The notes below the pieces were generated by a model that was not told where the DNA came from, searched no databases, and saw only the letters and a program-made list of their open reading frames with translations. A DNA stretch of 6,120 bases from Acidobacteriota bacterium (lineage in GTDB: Bacteria > Acidobacteriota > Terriglobia > UBA7540): NCBI GenBank assembly GCA_021828225.1, contig JAKASH010000200.1, positions 1-6,120 of the forward strand, in the 5' to 3' direction. The translations under genes were made by a program, and so were the position numbers. Shown piece by piece: positions 1 through 5,192 of the stretch (its first letter is position 1; every line of letters starts with the position of its first letter).

Positions 1-148
1 CTTCGATGCTCGAGATGTCTCCGATCCGCACTTGCACCGGTTTGGTGTACGACGCGGGCTGCGCCGGCGCTGGCTGCGCGGCAAAGGCCGCCGCGGAACA
101 TGCCAGAATGGCCAACGAGTGAAAAAGTCGTCTCAGTGTTTTCATCAT
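1..148 (-). CDS. flgI: Flagellar P-ring protein FlgI, N-terminal part (cut by window edge)
   Basis: Only the first 49 codons are present; the gene runs off the left edge of the window. FlgI forms the periplasmic P ring that surrounds the distal rod at the peptidoglycan layer. The visible protein starts MMKTLRRLFHSLAILACSAA, a signal peptide with basic residues followed by a hydrophobic stretch; a likely signal peptidase I site is AFA|AQ near residue 23. A short Ala/Pro-rich linker follows, then VRIGDISSIE (about residues 40-49), which matches the conserved start of mature FlgI (VRIKDIxxIEGVR...). The start is one of two adjacent ATGs (148 or 145), preceded by GTAGGA inside the end of flgH. 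The gene begins 2 bases after the flgH stop, so it is co-transcribed and probably translationally coupled. Cys17 follows ILA and gives a weak lipobox look, but FlgI is normally a soluble periplasmic protein. Position after flgH agrees with the call. Confidence 0.9.
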   Translation of the reverse strand, partial: MMKTLRRLFHSLAILACSAAAFAAQPAPAQPASYTKPVQVRIGDISSIE

Positions 149-150
149 GT

Positions 151-876
151 TTAGAATCCTACGATCCTCAAAATCGTCCTGATCACAATGTTGGGCGGGC
201 GCGTGCCGTCGTTAATCACTCCCTTGCCGTTAACCTGAACGTTCAAGTCCGCAAGCGCCGTGGAAGGAACAGAATTGTCGGGGCCGATATCCGATGGGCG
301 CACAATGCCGCGAAGGATCACCTGCTGCAGTTGGTTATCCACCTTCACCGTGCGCATGGCCTGAACCACCATGTAGTTGTTGGGCAGGACGGCGACCACC
401 GTCGCGGCCAGGCTGGTAGCCAGCGAGGAACTGCTGGCCGTCTGCGCCTGCCCGTTAAGCGCGTTCGATGAGTTGGGTGAAAAGATATTCTGCAGACCGG
501 AAGTCGGACCGATCTGGCCAAACAAGTCGCTGATGCTGGAACTGGCCGAGAAATCGCGCGCCGACTTCACGGTTCCCGTGGCCTGGGCCGTGGTCTGCTC
601 AATGATGTTGATAGTCAGAATATCGCCAAGGCGGTACGCCTTGTCGTCCCGCGGAAGCTGCGCGAAGACACCATTGGGATTCCAGATGCTTCCCTCGGTG
701 GGAGCCGGGTTGGCAACCCCCTGCTCAGCCTGCCGGACATACTCCGCCAGACTTTGTTGAAAAGTAACCTGCTTGGATTTCTTCCTCGCAAGCGTCCAGC
801 TCGGAGCTAAAAAGAACAAAACAATTCCGGTCGGAATCAGCCACCACTCAGAGTCTTTCTGCCAGGTTCGATTCAC
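151..876 (-). CDS. flgH: Flagellar L-ring protein FlgH
   Basis: FlgH builds the L ring in the outer membrane, the outer bushing for the rotating rod. The 241-residue product is close to the usual size (E. coli about 232). It has an N-terminal hydrophobic segment (WWLIPTGIVLFFLAPSWTLA, residues 11-30). The conserved GSIWNPNGVFAQLPRDD (62-78) and YRLGDILTINIIEQT (81-95) follow, then a Ser/Ala/Asn-rich low-complexity stretch (about 108-155). The C-terminal FlgH block covers about 166-241, with NNYMVVQAMRTVKVDN, RGIVRPSDIGPDNSVPST and LADLNVQVNGKGVIND. I chose the GTG at 876 because GAGAGGG sits 5 bases upstream and the start lies 13 bases past the flgA stop; a longer frame from 915 would overlap flgA and has no comparable site. 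Most FlgH proteins are lipoproteins with a lipobox cysteine. This one has no cysteine at all from the chosen start, so it would be cleaved at TLA|RK by signal peptidase I or keep its hydrophobic N-terminus. Confidence 0.95.
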   Translation of the reverse strand: MNRTWQKDSEWWLIPTGIVLFFLAPSWTLARKKSKQVTFQQSLAEYVRQAEQGVANPAPTEGSIWNPNGVFAQLPRDDKAYRLGDILTINIIEQTTAQATGTVKSARDFSASSSISDLFGQIGPTSGLQNIFSPNSSNALNGQAQTASSSSLATSLAATVVAVLPNNYMVVQAMRTVKVDNQLQQVILRGIVRPSDIGPDNSVPSTALADLNVQVNGKGVINDGTRPPNIVIRTILRIVGF

Positions 877-881
877 TTTTT

Positions 882-888
882 CCCTCTC
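882..888 (-). promoter_or_regulatory. Ribosome binding site deciding the flgH GTG start
   Basis: GAGAGGG lies in the short gap between the flgA stop codon and the GTG at 876, with a 5-base A-rich spacer. It selects this GTG over in-frame codons further upstream inside flgA. Confidence 0.7.
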
Positions 889-889
889 G

Positions 890-1858
890 TTACAAAGTCT
901 TCCGCAGGCGGTCACGCCCCACCACCCTGGCTTCCACCACCTGCCGTGTTTCCGTATTGCGGACGCGAATTTCCTGTCCTAGCACTCCCTGCTCCAGCGG
1001 ATCGACGACCGTCTTGATGCTGAAGGCCGCGCCCTGAACAATCAGTGTTGCCAGCGCTCCTGGCTTCACCAGTACCGGCTGCTTGAACAGATCGCGGTCG
1101 ACCGGCTCTCCGGCTTGGAGCGTCGCGCGGGTCTCAAGTCCCGCCAGCCCGGCAGCGCCCACCATCGGCGCAGCAGGATCGCGTCGGGTGGCCCTCATCT
1201 CCACGGCGAAGTCTCCGGAAGAAACAATCTCGCCCGGCGGAATCACCCGGCGCGCCACCAGCGTGGGCAGCTTCAGAGCGCGCTGAACGGTCACGGTGAA
1301 AGGAAGGTTGTTTGGTTCCTTTGAAGTCCACAGGGTGAACTCGGTCTCGCGCCGCAGCGGGTCTGAAGCAATCCGCAGAACCTCGAGCCCGGGATTGTCC
1401 TCGGTCACATAAATCGCGGCGGAAAATTGGAGGTCCTGCGCATCAATCGAATCTTTGCCTTGAAGTCCCTGGTTCCCCAGCGCGCGGTCGATGGCCTGCA
1501 CGATTTCCGCTTTGGTGACGGCCCGATGAAAGCGCTGGATCACGATTTCTTTTGGAAGCCGCAATTCTGCGAGCAAAGCAGCATGGTCCCGCAGCAGGAA
1601 TTGCAGTTGCTGCGGATAAAGGACCCGGGAAGCCGTGGGCTGCGGCGATTGTCCCAGAACGATTTTCATCGCTTCGTGGTGCAGCGTGGCTGGCGCGGAG
1701 CGCGGCAGAAGGTCGTCGAGCGTGAAGCGGTCGGCGTGGAGAACAACGCGGGCAAGCAACGGCACGCGATGTGAGGGCCGGACCCCGGTGGCTTCTCCGG
1801 CCTGGCCCGCGACGGCCAGGAGCAATGCGAGCAGGGTTATGGCGGATCGTGTGCACAT
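890..1858 (-). CDS. flgA: Flagella basal body P-ring formation protein FlgA
   Basis: FlgA is a periplasmic chaperone needed for assembly of FlgI into the P ring. The 322-residue product has a signal peptide (MCTRSAITLLALLLAVAGQA, cleavage after about residue 20). A divergent N-terminal half (about 30-190) follows. The C-terminal SAF/ChapFlgA domain is readable: VARRVIPPGEIVSSGDF (201-217), GLETRATLQAGEPVDRDLFKQPVLVKPGALATLIV (240-274) and a last strand region with GVLGQEIRVRNTETRQVVEARVVG (291-314). The GxxIRVRNxxxxxxVxAxV pattern is the FlgA signature. It is longer than the E. coli protein (about 219), with the extra length in the N-terminal half; longer forms are known outside enterobacteria. 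The ATG at 1858 lies 13 bases after the flgG stop, with a modest GAGG about 11 bases upstream that overlaps the flgG stop. The position between flgG and flgH, next to its client flgI, supports the call. Confidence 0.93.
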   Translation of the reverse strand: MCTRSAITLLALLLAVAGQAGEATGVRPSHRVPLLARVVLHADRFTLDDLLPRSAPATLHHEAMKIVLGQSPQPTASRVLYPQQLQFLLRDHAALLAELRLPKEIVIQRFHRAVTKAEIVQAIDRALGNQGLQGKDSIDAQDLQFSAAIYVTEDNPGLEVLRIASDPLRRETEFTLWTSKEPNNLPFTVTVQRALKLPTLVARRVIPPGEIVSSGDFAVEMRATRRDPAAPMVGAAGLAGLETRATLQAGEPVDRDLFKQPVLVKPGALATLIVQGAAFSIKTVVDPLEQGVLGQEIRVRNTETRQVVEARVVGRDRLRKTL

Positions 1859-1871
1859 AGCGTGTATTGCC

Positions 1872-2660
1872 TCAGGCGACGTTATTAAGCTGCTGGAGCA
1901 TTTCGTTGGCGGCCTGCACCACTTTCGAGTTGGCTTCGTAGGAGCGCTGCGCCAGGATCATCTGGATAAACTGCTCAACGACGCTGACGTTGGACTCTTC
2001 CACCATTCCCTGCTGCAGGCTGCCGAGCCCTTCGGCGCTGCCCGGAGCGCCCACCAGCGGGTCTCCGGAAGCGGTGGTGGGAACGAAAAGGTTGCCGCCG
2101 ATTCCAAGCAGGCCGCCGGGATTGGGAAACAACGCGAGCTGAATGCTGCCCACCTGCGCGGCCTGGCTCTGGTTGGGCTCCGACACGCTGACGGTTCCGT
2201 CCTCGCCAATGCTCACGCTGGTGGCGTTGGCGGGAATCGTGATGGCCGGCTGGATGGGATTGCCATCGCCCGTGACAAGCTGGCGCTGCTGGTTGAGGTG
2301 GAATGATCCGTCGCGCGTGTAAGCAAGCTGGCCGGTGGGAGTCAGCACCTGGAAGTAGCCGTTTCCCTGGATGGCGACGTCGAGCTGGTTCCCCGTAGAC
2401 GTCAGGTTGCCGGGAGTGTCAATCACTTCCGAGCTGGCTGGCCGGGTGCCCAATCCAATCTGCAGACCCGCGGGAATAGTGGTCTGCTGGGTCATGGCCG
2501 ATCCGGGCACCACAACGTTCTGGTACATCAGATCTTCAAACTGCAAGCGGCGGCTGCGGAATCCCACCGTGTTGGCGTTGGCCAGGTTGTTGGCGACGTT
2601 TTCCAGGCTCAGTTGCTGGGCGTTCATGCCGCTTGCGGCCGTGTAAAGAGCTCGAAACAT
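1872..2660 (-). CDS. flgG: Flagellar distal rod protein FlgG
   Basis: FlgG polymerises into the distal rod, the part of the driveshaft that passes through the P and L rings. It is exported by the flagellar type III system and has no cleaved signal peptide. The 262-residue length is typical (E. coli 260). The N-terminal rod motif is clear: MFRALYTAASGMNAQQLSLE followed by NVANNLANANTVGFRSRR (21-38). The middle has NQLDVAIQGNGYFQV (91-105) and AYTRDGSFHLN (113-123), the conserved FlgE/F/G D1 core. The C-terminal helix block QQGMVEESNVSVVEQFIQMI (216-235) plus LAQRSYEANSK (236-246) is classic FlgG. Both terminal heptad-like helices needed for coaxial packing are intact. The ATG at 2660 has AGGAGGG upstream, and the gap to flgF is 15 bases. 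Confidence 0.97.
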   Translation of the reverse strand: MFRALYTAASGMNAQQLSLENVANNLANANTVGFRSRRLQFEDLMYQNVVVPGSAMTQQTTIPAGLQIGLGTRPASSEVIDTPGNLTSTGNQLDVAIQGNGYFQVLTPTGQLAYTRDGSFHLNQQRQLVTGDGNPIQPAITIPANATSVSIGEDGTVSVSEPNQSQAAQVGSIQLALFPNPGGLLGIGGNLFVPTTASGDPLVGAPGSAEGLGSLQQGMVEESNVSVVEQFIQMILAQRSYEANSKVVQAANEMLQQLNNVA

Positions 2661-2670
2661 TTTTGAATCA

Positions 2671-2677
2671 CCCTCCT
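2671..2677 (-). promoter_or_regulatory. Strong ribosome binding site of flgG, overlapping the flgF stop
   Basis: AGGAGGG lies 10 bases before the flgG ATG. Its first two bases are the last two of the flgF TAG stop (2678-2676), so ribosomes ending flgF finish directly on the flgG entry site, which would favour coupled expression of the two rod proteins. Confidence 0.7.
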
Positions 2678-3440
2678 ACTGTAGGATCGGGACGCTCGAA
2701 ATCACCGTCTGGTCGAATGTCTTGTCAAAGGTGGTCACGGCGTTCTGGAGCATCTGCGTTTCCCGCTGCAAAAGGATCAGGCTCACCATCTGCATCATCG
2801 GGTTCACGTTGGAAGCTTCCAGTGCGCCCTGCCGAACCTCGGGATCGCTGGCAGCCTTTGCGGCCACAGCCGGCGCCGTATAGTAGCTGTTTCCCTCAAG
2901 CGACAAACGGGTGCCCTGCGGGAAATCGACAATCTTCAACTGGCCGGCCAGCGCGCCGTCCACGGAAATCGTTCCGCCGGGACCAATGGTGATCTTGCCG
3001 GGAGGAATCTTGATAGGCCCTTCGCCGGGCTTCCCGCCGGGCTTGGGAACAATGCCCATGACGGGATCGCCCTCCTCGGTCGAGAGAATGCCCTGGGCGT
3101 TCACGTGCAGGCTGCCGTTCCGCGTGTAGCGGTCGCCCGCCTTGGTCTTTGCGACCAGGAATCCTTTGCCTTCCAGAGCAATGTCAAGCGGATTGCCGGT
3201 AGGCTGGATCGATCCCGCCTGCAAATTCGTCGTGGCTCCGCCCAGCACGCCGTAGTCGTTCACGGCGCGATTGAGCGGCCCGGGATTCGTGTTGCCCATG
3301 GCGGCTGTGAGCGTGCGATAGAATTCCGTCTGCGATTTGTACCCGGTGGTATCGACGTTGGCGAAATTGTTGGCAACCAGATCGAGCGCGTCGAACTTGG
3401 CCACCAGTCCCGTCAATGCTGCGTAGAACCCGCTGTACAT
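2676..3440 (-). CDS. flgF: Flagellar proximal rod protein FlgF
   Basis: FlgF is a proximal rod subunit of the flagellar basal body, assembled before FlgG. The product is 254 residues (E. coli 251). The N-terminal motif MYSGFYAALTGLVAKFDALD-LVANNFANVDTTGYKSQ (1-37) carries the ANNxANxxTxGYK rod signature. The core has NPLDIALEGKGFLVA (83-97) and RYTRNGSLHVN (104-114). The C-terminal helix is VRQGALEASNVNPMMQMVSL (202-221) with ILLQRETQMLQNAV following. A Pro/Gly-rich stretch at about 131-157 (VPKPGGKPGEGPIKIPPGKI) looks like a loop insertion in the middle domain. I chose the ATG at 3440 because the family begins there and GGAGAG sits 8 bases upstream; an in-frame TTG at 3482 would add 14 unconserved residues. 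It is distinguished from FlgG by MYSGFYAALTG and by being the operon's first gene. The sigma-54-like site at 3581-3596 probably drives it and the genes after it. Confidence 0.93.
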   Translation of the reverse strand: MYSGFYAALTGLVAKFDALDLVANNFANVDTTGYKSQTEFYRTLTAAMGNTNPGPLNRAVNDYGVLGGATTNLQAGSIQPTGNPLDIALEGKGFLVAKTKAGDRYTRNGSLHVNAQGILSTEEGDPVMGIVPKPGGKPGEGPIKIPPGKITIGPGGTISVDGALAGQLKIVDFPQGTRLSLEGNSYYTAPAVAAKAASDPEVRQGALEASNVNPMMQMVSLILLQRETQMLQNAVTTFDKTFDQTVISSVPILQ

Positions 3441-3563
3441 GCCTTTTTCTCTCCACGCTGGCTCGTGCAGGTGGGAGACCAAAGTTGGGATGAGAGGTAA
3501 GTGCCTGATAAGGCTTAAGTTATTGCAGTTGGAAATCGAGCGAGGGAGCAGGAGGAGGAGATT

Positions 3564-3586
3564 TTTGCCGAGCCCGGGTAGGCAAA
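3564..3586. repeat. Inverted repeat TTTGCC-N11-GGCAAA over the predicted -12/+1 region
   Basis: On the minus strand TTTGCC (3586-3581) and GGCAAA (3569-3564) are perfect 6-bp arms around a GC-rich centre containing CCCGGG. The first arm contains the TTGC of the -12 element and the second lies just past the predicted transcription start near 3571. It could be an operator or a hairpin at the 5' end of the leader, or chance. Confidence 0.4.
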
Positions 3587-3596
3587 TTCTGTGCCC
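3581..3596 (-). promoter_or_regulatory. Sigma-54 (RpoN) -24/-12 type promoter for the flgFGAHI operon
   Basis: The minus strand reads GGGCACAGAATTTGCC. Against the consensus TGGCAC(G)-N4-TTGC(A/T), GGCAC of the -24 element and TTGC of the -12 element are exact. The invariant GG (3595-3594) and GC (3583-3582) are separated by exactly 10 bases, as sigma-54 requires. Mismatches are at the weaker outer and middle positions (G for T, A for G, C for A/T). The start would fall near 3571, about 130 bases before the flgF ATG. Rod and ring genes are sigma-54 dependent in many polar-flagellated bacteria, so the context fits. Transcription would need an AAA+ activator that is not encoded in this window. 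Confidence 0.65.
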
Positions 3597-3751
3597 GGCA
3601 AAATGTGCCGGATGGCGGCTTCAGGCGATGCGGAAGGAGTCTTGGATTAACGGGCGGGACAAAGAATTGAGAGGCGGATTGAAGGACTTCGTTCTGTTTC
3701 GCAAGACAACATCGGATTATTTTTGCTGCTACTCAGGCACACTTCTCCGAT

Positions 3752-3780
3752 CATGTCATGACTAAGCCCGTCTTGACATG
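3752..3780. repeat. 7-bp inverted repeat CATGTCA-N15-TGACATG, possible activator site
   Basis: The arms at 3752-3758 and 3774-3780 are perfect complements and their centres are 22 bp apart, about two helical turns, as expected for a dimeric DNA-binding protein. The site centres about 195 bp upstream of the predicted sigma-54 start, within normal enhancer range. The assignment as an enhancer is inference. TTGACA at 3773-3778 also looks like a plus-strand -35 box, but no matching -10 follows. Confidence 0.4.
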
Positions 3781-3888
3781 CGATAGCCGTCACACTTGCA
3801 GGTGAGGGCGCTGTCCTCAGCGTCAAAATGTGCCGCCGGAAGAGTCCACACCGGTGCCGCACGCAACCGAGGCCGACGTCAAACAGTT

Positions 3889-3910
3889 CCCCGCCACGGC
3901 TTCCACGGGG
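3889..3910 (-). terminator. Weak GC hairpin just after the aminotransferase stop
   Basis: On the minus strand CCCCG (3910-3906) can pair with CGGGG (3893-3889) about 11 bases after the stop codon. The loop is 12 bases and only a short TTT occurs downstream, so an intrinsic terminator is doubtful. I saw no better one between this gene and flgF. Confidence 0.2.
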
Positions 3911-3920
3911 CAACGCGCAC

Positions 3921-5192
3921 TCAGGCATGGTTCGTGAAGTCCCTCAGTGCCTGGGTGGCGTGTTCGATTTGCTCGTCGGTCAGTTTGGGGTACATGGGCA
4001 GAGATAGAATCTCCCTGGCCAGAGCTTCCGTGGTGGGCAGTGTTCCTTCTCCTGGATAGCCAAGCGCCTGATAGGCTGCGGTCAGGTGCAGCGGCACCGG
4101 ATAATGGATGCCTGTGGCGATGCCTCTCTCGCCCAGGAACGCTTTCAATTCGTCGCGCCGTTTGGTGTGTATTACAAACAGATGAAAATTGTGCTCACCG
4201 TCGGGCGGAATTTCCGGCGGAACGATGGATGAATCGCCGAGGGCTTCGGCAAGCTTCTTCGCGTGGCGCACGCGTGCCCAGTTCCAATCGAAAAGATGAG
4301 GCAATTTGACGCTGAGGATCGCAGCCTGGAGGGCATCCAGACGATCGTTCGAACCAATCACTGAATGCTCATATTTTGCCGGACTGCCGTGGTCGCGCAG
4401 GATGCGAATTTTATCAGCCTGGCAGCGATCGCCGGTGGTCACCGCCCCCGCGTCGCCGTAAGCGCCAAGGTTCTTGCCAGGATAAAAGCTGAAGCAGCAT
4501 AGTCTCCCGGAGCCGCCGACCGGGCGGCCACCCCGGCCGACGCCATGGGCTTGTGCCGCGTCCTCGACAATCTCAAGCTGATATCTGGCGGCAAACCTCT
4601 CCACTGGACCGAGGTCCATCGCACGGCCGAAAAGATGCACAGGGATAATCGCCCGGGTCCTTGGCGTTACAAGCTGCTCAGCCGAGTCGATATCCAGGTG
4701 GAAAGTGGACGGGTCCACATCGGCAAAGACGGGTCGTGCGCCCACCAGGCTCACGGCTTCCGCCGTCGCAAAAAAACTGTTGGCTGGAACAATGACTTCG
4801 TCCCCCGGGCCGATCTCCAGGGCCCGAAGGGCCAATTCCAACGCTGCCGTTCCCGAGCTGACGCCCACCGCATATTTCGCTCCAACAAATCGCGCAAACT
4901 CTTCTTCAAACCGCTCCACCCAGGGTCCGCCCACAAAGTGCGCAGCGGCAAGGACCTCATCGATCGCCTCGCGTATCTCCTCCTTTAAGACTGCATATTG
5001 CGCCTTGAGATCAACAAAATAGCCATATGTTTGTGCAAGAGCCCGCAGCCACGCCGGCGTATGAAAGATCGACGCTTTTGGGTGCCACTCGACCAATGAA
5101 GACCATCGGGCATCACAAACCGGATCGATCCGATAGGTTGCCGTATTAGATGCCATCTTTGTGCTGTGCGCCGGGAGCACGGGCGCCATCAT
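3921..5192 (-). CDS. DegT/DnrJ/EryC1/StrS aminotransferase with a foreign FemAB-like N-terminus
   Basis: This is a PLP-dependent sugar aminotransferase of the DegT/DnrJ/EryC1/StrS (fold type I) family, which transfers an amino group to a nucleotide-linked keto-sugar in the cytoplasm. Residues 59-423 form an essentially whole enzyme (365 residues, normal for the family). It begins FVDLKAQYAVLKEEI, the usual first block normally preceded only by about MIP. Key sites are VSSGTAAL (111-118), the PLP-contacting Asp211 in VEDAAQAHG (209-217), and the Schiff-base Lys240 in CFSFYPGKNLGAYGDAGAV (233-251). The C-terminal lobe has GSNDRLDALQAAIL (280-293) and ATGIHYPVPLH (359-369). Residues 1-58 do not belong to this family; they resemble the start of a FemAB/GNAT-like protein. 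No in-frame ATG, GTG or TTG occurs near residue 59 (next is the GTG of residue 87), so translation must begin in the foreign part. The ATG at 5192 overlaps the upstream stop (ATGA); Met13 (5156) is an alternative. The sugar substrate cannot be read from sequence. Confidence 0.93.
   Translation of the reverse strand: MMAPVLPAHSTKMASNTATYRIDPVCDARWSSLVEWHPKASIFHTPAWLRALAQTYGYFVDLKAQYAVLKEEIREAIDEVLAAAHFVGGPWVERFEEEFARFVGAKYAVGVSSGTAALELALRALEIGPGDEVIVPANSFFATAEAVSLVGARPVFADVDPSTFHLDIDSAEQLVTPRTRAIIPVHLFGRAMDLGPVERFAARYQLEIVEDAAQAHGVGRGGRPVGGSGRLCCFSFYPGKNLGAYGDAGAVTTGDRCQADKIRILRDHGSPAKYEHSVIGSNDRLDALQAAILSVKLPHLFDWNWARVRHAKKLAEALGDSSIVPPEIPPDGEHNFHLFVIHTKRRDELKAFLGERGIATGIHYPVPLHLTAAYQALGYPGEGTLPTTEALAREILSLPMYPKLTDEQIEHATQALRDFTNHA
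5019..5192 (-). pseudogene. 5' remnant of a FemAB/GNAT-like acyltransferase gene, fused to the aminotransferase
   Basis: Codons 1-58 of the fused gene encode TYRIDPVCDARWSSLVEWHP (19-38) and KASIFHTPAWLRALAQTYGY (39-58). The pattern RIDPxxDxRWxxLVExHPxASxFHTPxWLxALxxTYGY is, from memory, the opening of FemAB-like/BioF2-type acetyltransferases often found in exopolysaccharide and capsule loci; there it continues with EP and about 280 more residues. Here it stops at the Tyr-Gly-Tyr and reads straight into FVDLKAQY of the aminotransferase. It is far too short to be a catalytic domain. The 4-base overlap with the phosphatase gene suggests that the acyltransferase gene was the original next gene of that operon. 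Confidence 0.65.

Larger units (their letters stand above)
3441..3920. other. Intergenic control region between the aminotransferase gene and flgF
   Basis: This stretch of about 480 bases has no convincing gene on either strand. The open frames in it have no family resemblance and no good ribosome binding sites. It contains the 3' end of the upstream unit, then a likely promoter region for the flagellar operon: a sigma-54-like core (3581-3596), an inverted repeat over its -12 end (3564-3586), a 12-bp direct repeat (CAAAATGTGCCG at 3599-3610 and 3824-3835, plus strand), and a 7-bp inverted repeat (3752-3780). A short perfect hairpin CGCTG-TCCT-CAGCG lies at 3809-3822. The predicted flgF leader is about 130 bases long and includes a C/T-rich segment around 3541-3563 on the coding strand. 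Confidence 0.75.

Noticed and set aside
151..915. Longer flgH starting at 915 inside flgA
   Set aside because: The extension overlaps flgA, places charged residues before the leader, and lacks a ribosome binding site as good as the one before the GTG at 876.
1635..2306. Plus-strand open frame of 223 codons
   Set aside because: It lies antisense to the 5' end of flgA and most of flgG, resembles no family, and has no convincing ribosome binding site; it is a shadow of high-GC codon use.
2676..3482. Longer flgF starting at the TTG at 3482
   Set aside because: The added 14 residues are not part of the rod-protein family start, and the ATG at 3440 has a good GGAGAG site.
3597..3609. GGCACA-TTT-TGCC as a second sigma-54 promoter
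   Set aside because: Only 8 bases separate GG and GC, whereas sigma-54 needs 10; kept only as a repeat observation.
3439..3765. Plus-strand open frame of 108 codons facing away from flgF
   Set aside because: It overlaps the flgF start, ribosome binding site and sigma-54 site, and its translation has no family resemblance.
3773..3801. TTGACA as a plus-strand sigma-70 -35 box
   Set aside because: The bases 17 downstream (TTGCAG) are a poor -10, and no plus-strand gene follows.
3647..3928. Minus-strand open frame of 93 codons in the intergenic region
   Set aside because: It has no good ribosome binding site, no recognisable motif, an irregular Cys/Arg/Ser-rich composition, and overlaps the likely regulatory repeats.
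4545..4988. Plus-strand open frame of 147 codons
   Set aside because: It is antisense to the conserved PLP domain of the aminotransferase and has no recognisable protein features.
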